A DNA stretch of 64,000 nt, taken from assembly GCA_934490165.1 (NCBI GenBank), contig CAKSTB010000011.1, positions 29,339 through 93,338 of the forward strand. The letters are read 5' to 3'. A program made the translations under genes and the position numbers. The stretch comes from an uncultured Ruminiclostridium sp. (GTDB lineage Bacteria > Bacillota > Clostridia > Oscillospirales > Ruminococcaceae). Below, in pieces: positions 1-7,773 of this stretch. Every line of letters starts with the position of its first letter. Position 1 is the stretch's first letter. Under the pieces are notes generated by a model. That model was not told the origin of the DNA and did no database searches. It worked only from the letters and a program-made list of their open reading frames with translations.

Positions 1-1581
1 CTTGGTGATGTCGTTTCGGATATACAGGCGAAGATTGAAGCGGCAACGCCTGCACAGCAGACAATGCTAAAAATTGCTATCGGTATGGCGGTGGCAATAC
101 CTGCTGTAACGGCGGCAACAAGGCTTATGAGAGCCGCAAAACTTGCATATACCGGCGTACTGAACATACTTATACCGAAGCAGTTGACGTATGCAAGCGC
201 TTTAAAAGCTACTATGGGCTGGATAGGAATAATAGTCGGTGCGCTGGCGTTACTTGGCATAGCCACAAATAAAGGCACAGAGGGCATAGATGACAATTCC
301 GAAAAGCTGAAAAAAGAAAATGAAGCGGCAAACAAGGCGGCTAAAGGCGTTGATGATGTTGCAGAAAGCACAGATAATCTTACTGACAGCGTAAAACGCA
401 GTCTTGCGGGCTTTGACGAGCTTAACAGGCTGTCGGGCAATTCCGGTACGCTTGCTTCAAGTGTGGTGTCGAGCAATGATGTGGAGAATGCGGATAGCCT
501 TGCTGATGCGCTGAGTGATGTGCAGGAGCAAACTAAAAATATTGATTTGGGTTCGCTGTCATTTGATATTGATTTTTCAAATATATGGGGTGAGGTAGAC
601 AAGCTCTGGGGAAAACTGAAAAGCGGTGAAATAGGTAATTCAATTAAAACAATGTTCAAAAATCTTAGTATTGAATTAAAGCCGTTTCTTGATGGAATTG
701 ACGAAGTGCTTGGAACAGACCTTGATAAATGGCTTGGCGATGTCGGTACTTTTATCGGAGATATTGTTACTGATCTCAGTAACGGTGACATTGATAAGGC
801 AATCGACGATTTATTTAATTTTGTCGAAAATGCTTTTGTGGAGTTAACACCGAGCATAACTACTATTTGCAGTAAAATTCTCGGTAAGGTTGACGAATTG
901 CTCGGTACTTCATTCCGAAAGTCGTTTGACAAGTGTGCTGAGTTATGCTATCAGGCAGGTGTAATGCTAAGTAACGTTATAAACGATACTGCCGGTAAGA
1001 CGGAACGCAGTCAGAAATACAACACCACATACAGCGAAATGCTGACATATATGCGTGACTGGATGGTGAAAAACGACAGCACAAGTGCAGATGACGCATA
1101 CGGCGAAACGGTCAGCCATTTTAATGTTAACAATGATGAAGAACTGAAAAAATGGTTTGACGAAGGCAATTACGGCGCTTCACTTTATGAGTTTGCAAAG
1201 TCGACGGCTATGCAGATAAAAAATGACAAGGTTGACCCTGTTCTTAAGCGTCGGCTAAAAGGGCAGTCTACATGGGCAGATATCAGCTCATTCGGCATTC
1301 TCGGTTACGCCGACGGCGGTTTCCCCGATTACGGCGACCTGTTCATAGCCAATGAAGCAGGTCCTGAGCTTGTCGGCACTATCGGTAACCGTACCGCAGT
1401 TGCGAACTCGTCAAGCATAGAAACAGCAATTTATAATGCTGTACGCTCGGCTATGTCAGACAGTGCAGGCGGTCAATCCGCAGATATACACGTCACGGTC
1501 GATATAGACGGCGACACGGTCGGTGAAACCGTAGCACGCTATAATGCTGTCAGAAACCGCAGACTTAACGGAAGGAGTTAA
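1..1581 (+). CDS. Phage tail tape measure protein, C-terminal part
   Basis: The frame is open from base 1, so the gene begins outside the window and only the last 526 residues are seen. An ATG at 64 lies inside this frame but has no ribosome site. Two hydrophobic stretches (about residues 24-42 and 75-92) are followed by a long polar, coiled-coil-like region and a Gly-rich end that contains YADGGFPDYGDLFIANEAG. Hydrophobic patches within a long helical protein and this kind of C-terminus are typical of tape measure proteins, which set tail length. Position supports this, because small tail proteins, a fibre, holin and endolysin follow directly. It is probably part of a siphovirus-type prophage. 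The family is inferred from layout and composition. Confidence 0.75.
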   Translation, partial: LGDVVSDIQAKIEAATPAQQTMLKIAIGMAVAIPAVTAATRLMRAAKLAYTGVLNILIPKQLTYASALKATMGWIGIIVGALALLGIATNKGTEGIDDNSEKLKKENEAANKAAKGVDDVAESTDNLTDSVKRSLAGFDELNRLSGNSGTLASSVVSSNDVENADSLADALSDVQEQTKNIDLGSLSFDIDFSNIWGEVDKLWGKLKSGEIGNSIKTMFKNLSIELKPFLDGIDEVLGTDLDKWLGDVGTFIGDIVTDLSNGDIDKAIDDLFNFVENAFVELTPSITTICSKILGKVDELLGTSFRKSFDKCAELCYQAGVMLSNVINDTAGKTERSQKYNTTYSEMLTYMRDWMVKNDSTSADDAYGETVSHFNVNNDEELKKWFDEGNYGASLYEFAKSTAMQIKNDKVDPVLKRRLKGQSTWADISSFGILGYADGGFPDYGDLFIANEAGPELVGTIGNRTAVANSSSIETAIYNAVRSAMSDSAGGQSADIHVTVDIDGDTVGETVARYNAVRNRRLNGRS

Positions 1582-1582
1582 T

Positions 1583-1945
1583 ATGCAGACACTTATAAAA
1601 TTCGGTAATTTCACGCCGATTTCGCCCCGTTCATACGCTGTACAGAGGTCTGACCTTGACAGCGAAGACAGCGGCAGAAGTGAAACAGGCATGATGTTCC
1701 GCAACCGTATCAGAGCGGGTGTATACAAGATACAGGTAACGTGGAGGGTGAACAGATCTCAGCTTTCCGCTATAGCAAATGCGGTTTCTCCTGATTCGTT
1801 TTCCGTAACATTTTTCGACCCGACTACAGCAAGCACAAAGACCTGCACAATGTATGCCGGTGACAGAAGCGCAACTATGGTACTTAACGCCGATACCGCT
1901 ACAGAAACGCTGTGGGATTTAAGCGTAAACTTTATCGAATATTAA
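1583..1945 (+). CDS. Small phage tail protein (DUF6711-like)
   Basis: A 120-residue protein. The ATG at 1583 is chosen because GGAAGGAG lies just upstream, at the very end of the tape measure gene. An upstream in-frame start at 1544 would overlap that gene and has no such site. The sequence has the charged, beta-rich look of short tail proteins (YKIQVTWRVNRSQLSAIANA, then FSVTFFDPTT) found between tape measure and baseplate genes. It resembles the family I know as DUF6711, but that match is from memory. It probably joins the tail tip or tube. Spacing to the next gene is 11 bases, so it lies in the late operon. Confidence 0.6.
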   Translation: MQTLIKFGNFTPISPRSYAVQRSDLDSEDSGRSETGMMFRNRIRAGVYKIQVTWRVNRSQLSAIANAVSPDSFSVTFFDPTTASTKTCTMYAGDRSATMVLNADTATETLWDLSVNFIEY

Positions 1946-1956
1946 GAGGTGATTCT

Positions 1957-4900
1957 ATGCTTGATGTATCAGCCGCTTATACGGCGGCAATAAAGGACAA
2001 GAACCGCACAGATCGTATTACAGGCACAATTAAGCTCTGTGACGGTGAAACTATAAACATAACCGATGATATCATAGTAAATAACAGCGTCACGCTGAAA
2101 GAACAGCTTGTATCGGGTGACACCTTTGAAATAGGCACGTTCTACACAAATCAGCTTGATATAACGGTGTATGACGATAACTTCCTGACAAGGAGCTATG
2201 CAAATGCCAGGATATCGCCGAAATATGAGATACAGCTTGCCGACGGCACATGGGAAAGCGTTCCGCTCGGAATATTCACGGTAGACAACAGTTTGACCAA
2301 GCGCAAGGGCAGTATCCACAAGCTGACGGCATTTGACGACAGCACAAAGTTCGATGTTGATATATCGGCGTATTCGGGCGGAAAAAAGACAGTGCAGCAG
2401 CACATCAAGGAGCTCGCCGCAGATGTCGGAATAACGCTTGCAACAACCGATTTCAGCTCATATCCGAACTATGATCTGACGGTTGACTCCGGCTCTTCAA
2501 CGGCAATACAGACATACCGCGATCTGATAGAGTGGTGCTGTGCGCTTATGGCGGCATCGGGAAGGATCAACAGGTACGGCAAGCTCGAGATCGTAAAGCT
2601 TAAGGAAAAGACGAAAACTGTTGACGGCACGCTTGTGTATGACGCGGATTATACAGTCGAGGGGTATGAGCGTACCGGTACGGAGTTTTTTGACCTCAGA
2701 GCGCTGACAAAGTATTTTTCAACAACATTTGACGGTGAACAGTATGTGTATAAAAACAGCGCGATGATTACGGCATCTGATATCGCCGCCAGAAACGCCA
2801 CAATGTTTATACCGGAAAATCCGCTTTTGCAGTCTGTATCTGATCGCACTGCGGCGTTTGAAGCTTGTGCCGATGCCATAAATATCGCACTGCGGCGTGT
2901 GGAGTTTTCATTCAACGGAAATCCTGCCATAGAGTGCTTTGATACGCTCTGCGGTAACGGCGGAAAGATAGATGTAAACCGCACAATAGCATTTTTTCCG
3001 ACCTCGCTTGTATGGAAATACAGAGGGGCGCATAAGGTCAGCTGTGCTTTTGCGGAGCTTACAGATGAAGCTACTGCAAGCGTATCTGAGATGGCAACTT
3101 TTGCGGCAGCTGTAGCAAATAAATCGCCGCTCTGTACAAAAAACAAGACTGATAAGCGTATAGATGATGTGGCAAAGCGTGCTAACGGTGTGGGAAAATT
3201 CACCAACGCCGATAAGAACTGTGAGATATTCAATGATTACGAGAACAATACGGCAAGCTCGTATTATGCTCATGCGGAAGGGTATAAGACTACGGCTAAC
3301 GCTCCGTACAGCCATGCGGAAGGGAGCAACACTGTAGCGTCAAATCCGTCCTGTCATGCCGAAGGGACAGACAGTGTGGCGAGCGGTCAGAGTTCGCACG
3401 CAGAGGGTGAGAATTGCCGTGCAACAGGCAGTTATTCTCATGCCGAGGGTCATTATACGGTTGCGAGCGGTATCAGCTCTCACGCTTCCGGCTGGGGTAC
3501 GGTGGCAGGAGATGAAACGTTCGCAATAGGACGGTGGAATAAAACAAGCAAAGGACTGTTCGTTGTCGGTAACGGCTGGAATTCCAGTTCGGACGAAAGC
3601 GATGCGCGCAGGTCGGATGCTTTGGTGCTTGACACGATGGGAAACTTGCATATAGCGGGGAAGCTTACGGCGGATGGTGGTGTTGACAGCAGCAGTGACG
3701 GCGGTGGTAGTAGCGGATATACATTGCCCGTGGCAACAGCCGATACGCTCGGCGGCGTAATTATAGGGGATAATCTGCTGGTATCGGAAAGCGGTATAAT
3801 TGCCGCCGATCTGTCGGAATGTGTTAAATCCGATGAAATTGCGGACTGGGCGAAAGCCGAAAACAAGCCTGCGTATACGGCTGAGGAGATAGGGCTTGGT
3901 AATGTTGATAACACAGCAGACGCAGATAAGCCGATATCGTCAGCAATGCAGACGGCGCTTGACGGCAAGGCAGATGTGTCACATAAGCATACGATATCTG
4001 ATATCACCGATATGCCCGCGTCACTTCCCGCAAGCGGCGGTAATGCGGATACGGTTGACGGCAAGCACGCGAGTGATTTTGCGGTGGCGGGACATACGCA
4101 TACAGCGGCTGAGATAGGTGCGGCGGCAAAGAGCCATACACACACAAAGTCACAAATAACAGATTTTCCGACACTGGGAACGGCGGCGGGAAAGAATATT
4201 GATTACTTTGCAACGGCATCACATAAACATACAGCGGCTGAGATAGGTGCGGCGGCAAAGAGCCATACACACACAAAGTCACAAATAACAGATTTTCCGA
4301 CACTGGGAACGGCGGCGGGAAAGAATATTGATTACTTTGCAACGGCATCACATAAACATACAGCGGCTGAGATAGGCGCGGCGACTGCGGCGAATATCAC
4401 GGCAGCGGTAAATGCTGTCAGCATAGGCGGCAGGAACATTGTTACAGGTTCGGAAACACTGACTATCGGAACAGGAAAACGTGCAAAAGGGCATTGGCGG
4501 ACAAGCGGGTCTTCCGGCAACGGTGAAATACTCGGAACATTCCGGGAAAGTATGCCATCTTGTGGAGAAATAACGGCGATTAGTATAGATTGCTATACGC
4601 TCGGTGCGGAATATGGCATTACGCAGGATAATGTCCCACTAGACAAAGACAGCTATTATACGTTGTCATGCTGGGTGCGTAGCGGAAGCAGTAATAATGC
4701 GCGTTGTGCATTACAGCCTTTTTGGAAGTCATCGACCGATAGTGGCGGCAGAAAATATTTTGTGGTAGGACCATCGTGGACACGATTGAGTTTCACGTCC
4801 ACAAAAAAGCCTGCCGCAACCGGTAATTATTCCGCCGGATATGTTCTGGCTGTACCGAATGACGATTACCCGGAACCGACTATATCGGTCTGTGGCATAA

Positions 4901-5028
4901 AGTTGGAAAAAGGTAATAAGCCGACTGACTGGACTCCTGCACCTGAGGACGCAGAGCGCAGAATAACGAGCCTTGAGGCGAGAGTGGCGGCGCTCGAAGC
5001 GGCGGCGGTATCGGGAGGTGAGGTATAA
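1957..5028 (+). CDS. Phage tail/baseplate protein with YadA-head-like and tail-fibre repeats
   Basis: A 1023-residue protein. The ATG at 1957 follows AAGAGGTG; the longer frame from 1912 overlaps the previous gene. The N-terminal 400 residues look like a tail-associated structural domain. Residues about 438-515 hold about seven repeats built on SHAEG (HAEGYKTT, HAEGSNTVAS, HAEGTDSVAS and so on), the pattern of trimeric YadA-type adhesin heads. Residues about 677-808 carry HKHTAAEIGAA and HTHTKSQITDFP repeats, common in tail fibres. A beta-sandwich-like region resembling a carbohydrate-binding fold follows. The protein ends in a short coiled coil (ERRITSLEARVAALEAAA). It probably forms a trimeric receptor-binding fibre. 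It overlaps the next gene by one base (TAATG). Confidence 0.75.
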   Translation: MLDVSAAYTAAIKDKNRTDRITGTIKLCDGETINITDDIIVNNSVTLKEQLVSGDTFEIGTFYTNQLDITVYDDNFLTRSYANARISPKYEIQLADGTWESVPLGIFTVDNSLTKRKGSIHKLTAFDDSTKFDVDISAYSGGKKTVQQHIKELAADVGITLATTDFSSYPNYDLTVDSGSSTAIQTYRDLIEWCCALMAASGRINRYGKLEIVKLKEKTKTVDGTLVYDADYTVEGYERTGTEFFDLRALTKYFSTTFDGEQYVYKNSAMITASDIAARNATMFIPENPLLQSVSDRTAAFEACADAINIALRRVEFSFNGNPAIECFDTLCGNGGKIDVNRTIAFFPTSLVWKYRGAHKVSCAFAELTDEATASVSEMATFAAAVANKSPLCTKNKTDKRIDDVAKRANGVGKFTNADKNCEIFNDYENNTASSYYAHAEGYKTTANAPYSHAEGSNTVASNPSCHAEGTDSVASGQSSHAEGENCRATGSYSHAEGHYTVASGISSHASGWGTVAGDETFAIGRWNKTSKGLFVVGNGWNSSSDESDARRSDALVLDTMGNLHIAGKLTADGGVDSSSDGGGSSGYTLPVATADTLGGVIIGDNLLVSESGIIAADLSECVKSDEIADWAKAENKPAYTAEEIGLGNVDNTADADKPISSAMQTALDGKADVSHKHTISDITDMPASLPASGGNADTVDGKHASDFAVAGHTHTAAEIGAAAKSHTHTKSQITDFPTLGTAAGKNIDYFATASHKHTAAEIGAAAKSHTHTKSQITDFPTLGTAAGKNIDYFATASHKHTAAEIGAATAANITAAVNAVSIGGRNIVTGSETLTIGTGKRAKGHWRTSGSSGNGEILGTFRESMPSCGEITAISIDCYTLGAEYGITQDNVPLDKDSYYTLSCWVRSGSSNNARCALQPFWKSSTDSGGRKYFVVGPSWTRLSFTSTKKPAATGNYSAGYVLAVPNDDYPEPTISVCGIKLEKGNKPTDWTPAPEDAERRITSLEARVAALEAAAVSGGEV
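4102..4382 (+). repeat. Perfect 129-bp tandem duplication inside the tail-fibre gene
   Basis: The segment starting acagcggctgagatagg at 4102 recurs at 4231 and 4360, so the period is 129 bp (43 codons). The first two units look identical base for base, and the third is cut short after about 23 bases. Identical DNA rather than only similar protein points to a recent slippage or recombination event. Confidence 0.9.
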
Positions 5029-5255
5029 TGCTGGACTTTGGGAAATGGATCGTCGAGGTCGCGGTAAACGGCGTGAAGAGCGGTAGCTTTGACAGAGCAT
5101 GGGCGGCTATGCAGCTTGGTAACCATTACAGCCGCGACAGAATTACGGCGGAGGATATTGCGAGGTTTGATACAGCGATTGATGAGTTTGAGGCGGAGAT
5201 GAAGGCAGAAGAAGAAATCGGTGTAGAACCGGTTGAAATAGCAGATGCCGAATAA
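5028..5255 (+). CDS. Small phage protein of unknown function
   Basis: A 75-residue acidic protein that starts on the last base of the tail-fibre stop codon (TAATG), with GGAGGTGAGG just upstream, so it is translationally coupled. It has an amphipathic N-terminal half (FGKWIVEVAVNGVKSGSFDRAW) and a strongly acidic tail. Its slot between fibre and holin is where XkdX-like small proteins often sit, but I do not see a clear XkdX motif. No function can be given. Confidence 0.6.
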   Translation: MLDFGKWIVEVAVNGVKSGSFDRAWAAMQLGNHYSRDRITAEDIARFDTAIDEFEAEMKAEEEIGVEPVEIADAE

Positions 5256-5275
5256 TCGGCAGAAAGGACGAAAAA

Positions 5276-5689
5276 ATGAGCAAGATACAGATAATTATTG
5301 ACAGCATAGCAGGTGCTGTCGGAGCGGTGCTGGGCTTTATGTACGGCGAGGTGAACGGGCTGTTCTGGGCACTTATAGCTTTTATGGCACTGGATTATAT
5401 CACGGGCGTGATTGTGGCCGTAATCGAAAAGCGTTTATCATCGGAAGTCGGTTTCAGAGGTCTGGCAAAGAAATTTCTGATACTGGTATTTGTTGCGGTC
5501 GGCCACATCGCCGATACATACATACTCGGCGGAACGCCTGCCGCAATGTCAGCCGTGATGTTGTTCTACATCGCAAATGAGGGTATCAGCATAATCGAGA
5601 ATGCCGCCGCACTGGGGCTTCCGGTGCCGAAAAAATTAACCAATATAATGGAGCAAATCAAAAATAAGAGCGAAAGCGAGGAAAAATAA
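5276..5689 (+). CDS. Phage holin (toxin secretion/phage lysis holin family)
   Basis: A 137-residue protein preceded by AGAAAGGA. Three or four hydrophobic segments are visible: residues about 5-20, 24-55 (GLFWALIAFMALDYITGVIVAVIEK) and 67-105. They are followed by a charged tail (MEQIKNKSESEEK). The DYITG motif after the first helices is typical of the phage_holin_4 / TcdE-like family. Holins form pores in the membrane that let the endolysin reach the wall. The next gene, one base downstream, is the amidase, so the two form a lysis cassette. Confidence 0.88.
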   Translation: MSKIQIIIDSIAGAVGAVLGFMYGEVNGLFWALIAFMALDYITGVIVAVIEKRLSSEVGFRGLAKKFLILVFVAVGHIADTYILGGTPAAMSAVMLFYIANEGISIIENAAALGLPVPKKLTNIMEQIKNKSESEEK

Positions 5690-5690
5690 T

Positions 5691-6599
5691 ATGAGCAATA
5701 GTCCGTTAATTAGTTACACGAGGATAAGTCCTCACAGAAACAGCCCCAGAAATCACAAGATAGACACTATAACAATACATTGTGTTGTAGGTCAGTGCGC
5801 GGTTGAACCGCTCGGCGAGCTCTTTCAGACGAAAGAAGCATCGTCAAACTATGGCATAGGTTACGACGGCAAAATTGCAATGTACGTTGAGGAAAAGGAC
5901 CGTTCCTGGTGTTCATCAAGTGCAAGTAATGATAACAGAGCTATCACGATAGAGTGTGCAAGCGACAGTTACGAGCCGTATGCTATCAACGATAGGGTGT
6001 ACAAGTCACTGATTAAGCTCTGTGTAGATATATGCAAGAGAAACGGCATTAAAAAGCTAATGTGGAAAGCTGACAAGTCGCTCATCGGACAGGTCGACAA
6101 GCAGAACATGACCGTACACAGATGGTTTAACTCCGGCAAATCATGCCCGGGCGAGTACATATACAGCAGGCTCGGTAAAATTGCCGATGAGGTCAATGCT
6201 CAGCTCGGCGTGAAAAACACAACAAACGTTACACCCAAGAAGTCAAATGCCGAGATAGCTAAAGAAGTAATACGGGGCTCATGGGGTAACGGCATAGAGC
6301 GCAAGCAGAGATTGACCGCCGCAGGTTATAATTACACGGCTGTGCAGGCGGAAGTTGACAGAATGCTCGGCAAGAAAACATCGACAGTTTCCACACCCGC
6401 TAAAATTAGTAAGGGTGACCGTGTGAAAATAAAGCAGGGGGCAACCTGGTACGGCGGAACGAAAGTCCTTACAGGCTGGTTACTAAAAAAAACCTGGATT
6501 GTCGATGAAATTGTCGGCAACAGAGCAGTGCTCGGTAAGGACACTACAGGCGTTTTCAACATACAGTCGCCGATAGACGTTAAGTATCTGAAAAAATAA
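5691..6599 (+). CDS. Phage endolysin: N-acetylmuramoyl-L-alanine amidase with CW_7 and SH3-like wall-binding parts
   Basis: A 302-residue protein without a signal peptide, as expected for a holin-dependent lysin. Residues about 20-160 form an Amidase_2/PGRP-type domain, with likely zinc ligands H30 (TIHC), H143 (TVHRW) and C152 (SCPG). Residues about 187-226 match the CW_7 (Cpl-7) wall-binding repeat: IAKEVIRGSWGNGIERKQRL followed by AGYNYTAVQAEV. The last 65 residues resemble a bacterial SH3-type wall-binding domain. The enzyme cuts the bond between muramic acid and the stem peptide. It is the last gene of the prophage late region and is followed by a terminator. Confidence 0.92.
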   Translation: MSNSPLISYTRISPHRNSPRNHKIDTITIHCVVGQCAVEPLGELFQTKEASSNYGIGYDGKIAMYVEEKDRSWCSSSASNDNRAITIECASDSYEPYAINDRVYKSLIKLCVDICKRNGIKKLMWKADKSLIGQVDKQNMTVHRWFNSGKSCPGEYIYSRLGKIADEVNAQLGVKNTTNVTPKKSNAEIAKEVIRGSWGNGIERKQRLTAAGYNYTAVQAEVDRMLGKKTSTVSTPAKISKGDRVKIKQGATWYGGTKVLTGWLLKKTWIVDEIVGNRAVLGKDTTGVFNIQSPIDVKYLKK

Positions 6600-6610
6600 G
6601 TATAATAGTT

Positions 6611-6652
6611 ATCCCCCGGCGGAGCGATAAGGCTCTGTCGGGGGATTTTTTG
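6611..6652 (+). terminator. Rho-independent terminator after the lysis cassette
   Basis: A 10-bp GC-rich stem, atcccccggc with gtcgggggat, is followed by a run of T. It lies 11 bases after the endolysin stop and closes the prophage late operon. Confidence 0.9.
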
Positions 6653-6692
6653 TTGGATTTTATAGATAGTTAGGAAGCTAACTTGACACCGA

Positions 6693-6717
6693 TTTGACAC
6701 CCTATTAGGGTGTCAAA
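6693..6717. repeat. Perfect 11-bp palindrome beside the prophage end
   Basis: The arm tttgacaccct and its exact inverted copy are separated by three bases (att). A half-site copy (cttgacacc) lies just upstream at 6682-6690. There is no T run, so it is not an ordinary terminator. It lies between the phage genes and tRNA-Leu, where an att core or a protein-binding site could be, but I cannot see the other phage end. Confidence 0.55.
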
Positions 6718-6759
6718 CTGCCCCAAAATGCACCAAATCAGACGCATTTCAAGAAAACA

Positions 6760-6805
6760 AAAACGCTCGATAAATGGCTTGGTTAAGCCATTTATCGAGC
6801 GTTTT
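6760..6805 (-). terminator. Terminator of tRNA-Leu: perfect 21-bp inverted repeat
   Basis: Arms 6760-6780 and 6785-6805 are perfect reverse complements around a 4-base loop (ggtt). Read on the minus strand, it follows the tRNA-Leu 3' end by 14 bases and ends in a T-rich stretch. Confidence 0.85.
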
Positions 6806-6819
6806 ACAAATATTGTAGC

Positions 6820-6902
<83 letters not shown>

Positions 6903-6910
6903 ATATAAAA

Positions 6911-6934
6911 ACGACGCTGAATGCTCAGCGTCGT
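6911..6934 (-). terminator. Terminator of tRNA-Ser
   Basis: A perfect 10-bp inverted repeat (acgacgctga with tcagcgtcgt, loop atgc). On the minus strand it starts right after the tRNA-Ser CCA and is followed by TTTTATAT. Part of the transcript may still read through to tRNA-Leu. Confidence 0.8.
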
Positions 6935-6935
6935 G

Positions 6936-7027
6936 TGGCGGAAAGAGAGGGATTCGAACCCTCGAACGGGTATTAGCCGTTACACGATTTCCAATCGTGC
7001 GCCTTAGACCAGCTCAGCCATCTTTCC
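6936..7027 (-). tRNA. tRNA-Ser (anticodon GGA)
   Basis: On the minus strand the acceptor arms ggaaaga and tctttcc pair. The anticodon stem CACGA/TCGTG encloses loop TTGGAAA, giving anticodon GGA. The long variable arm is typical of serine tRNAs, the T loop is GTTCGAAT, and CCA is encoded at 6936-6938. Confidence 0.96.
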
Positions 7028-7038
7028 ACGACTTAAAT

Positions 7039-7067
7039 ATTTTATCATATTTTAGTTGCATTGTCAA
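7039..7067 (-). promoter_or_regulatory. Sigma-A promoter of the tRNA-Ser/tRNA-Leu pair
   Basis: On the minus strand, TTGACA (7062-7067) and TAAAAT (7039-7044) are separated by 17 bases, about 12 bases before the tRNA-Ser 5' end. A strong inverted repeat (aagaacttttt with aaaagttctt) lies just upstream of the -35 box. Confidence 0.85.
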
Positions 7068-7104
7068 GAACTTTTTGAAAAAAGTTCTTCAGAGTAAATT
7101 CCCA

Positions 7105-7143
7105 AAGTAAGCTCCACAGTGGAAATTTGAGTGGAACTTACTT
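7105..7143. repeat. 13-bp inverted repeat in the tRNA-to-7379 intergenic region
   Basis: Arms aagtaagctccac and gtggaacttactt pair except for one wobble. The stretch 7068-7285 holds this hairpin, a short ORF with a very strong ribosome site (7193-7243) and a second small inverted repeat (aattatccg/cggataatt). I recognise no known riboswitch in it. Confidence 0.55.
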
Positions 7144-7192
7144 TAATAAGAAAAGTATGGCAATATTTAGTGTGGGGAGGAGGTCACCCGGA

Positions 7193-7243
7193 ATGAAACG
7201 TGAATTATCCGTGAAAGTTGCGTTGTGTAGCTTACTCGGATAA
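7193..7243 (+). CDS. Possible 16-residue leader-like ORF
   Basis: ATG at 7193 follows GGGGAGGAGG with nine bases of spacing, one of the strongest ribosome sites in the window. It encodes MKRELSVKVALCSLLG and then stops. It lies upstream of the 7286-7314 promoter, so it is not in the mRNA started there unless an earlier promoter exists. It could be a true micropeptide, the stub of a lost gene, or chance. Confidence 0.3.
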   Translation: MKRELSVKVALCSLLG

Positions 7244-7285
7244 TTACATACTTTATCTTTTTACAAAAAATTGTGCTTTTTCCTC

Positions 7286-7314
7286 TTGACAAGCACTATA
7301 TGTTGTGGTATAAT
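7286..7314 (+). promoter_or_regulatory. Sigma-A promoter for the 7379 gene
   Basis: TTGACA (7286-7291) and TATAAT (7309-7314) are a perfect consensus pair with a 17-base spacer. The gene starts about 58 bases after the expected transcription start. Confidence 0.92.
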
Positions 7315-7378
7315 TTAAAAACAACAAACGAATGTACTTACTGCTTTTATATACAGTAAATTTGAAAGGAAGATTGTT

Positions 7379-7681
7379 ATGGTAAAAGTAAATGTAAAGA
7401 ACGGCACGCTTGATCAGAAAGAGATCGATGCCTATGTTCAGTATGCGATTGAGGCTAATCCCGGTAAGCTTGTAACAGAGCTTGATATAAATCTTGACGG
7501 TGATTACGCGGATTTAACATATCATTTCGGCGAAATTCCGTTTGATCGTATCCGCCGTATCACAGGATATCTTGTTGGTACTCTTGACAGATTTAACAAC
7601 GCCAAGAAGGCAGAGGTTCAGGACAGAGTAAAACACAGCCTCGCTCCCGAAGAGGAAGAGGATATTTACGTCACTGCTTAA
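7379..7681 (+). CDS. Small protein with an NrdD C-terminal-like motif
   Basis: A 100-residue protein with GAAAGGAAG before the ATG. The second half reads RIRRITGYLVGTLDRFNNAK followed by KAEVQDRVKH. This resembles the tail of anaerobic ribonucleotide reductase NrdD (GYL, W/F-N-x-(G/A)K-x-AE-x-x-DR), but the radical glycine and the metal-binding cysteines are absent, so it cannot be a reductase. Such free-standing short proteins are often labelled as anaerobic ribonucleotide reductase by automatic annotation, and I would not accept that as a function. It has its own consensus promoter and a hairpin terminator that runs into the sigG start. Role unknown. Confidence 0.7.
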   Translation: MVKVNVKNGTLDQKEIDAYVQYAIEANPGKLVTELDINLDGDYADLTYHFGEIPFDRIRRITGYLVGTLDRFNNAKKAEVQDRVKHSLAPEEEEDIYVTA

Positions 7682-7726
7682 ACCGTCATTGTTCTCCAAA
7701 AAATGACAGTATATATTTAAGGCTAT

Positions 7727-7773
7727 CCGCCCATACTTTTATTGGAAAATGAAAGTATGGGCGGTGGTTTTTT
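7727..7773 (+). terminator. Terminator-like hairpin whose T run overlaps the sigG start
   Basis: A perfect 13-bp stem (ccgcccatacttt, 7727-7739, with aaagtatgggcgg, 7752-7764) is followed by six T at 7768-7773. The likely TTG start of sigG is 7772-7774. The element can end the 7379 transcript, and it could limit readthrough and translation into sigG. Confidence 0.8.

Noticed and set aside
7068..7285. Possible riboswitch upstream of the 7379 gene
   Set aside because: Inverted repeats exist, but they lie upstream of the mapped consensus promoter, so they are not in that mRNA, and no known riboswitch core is recognised.
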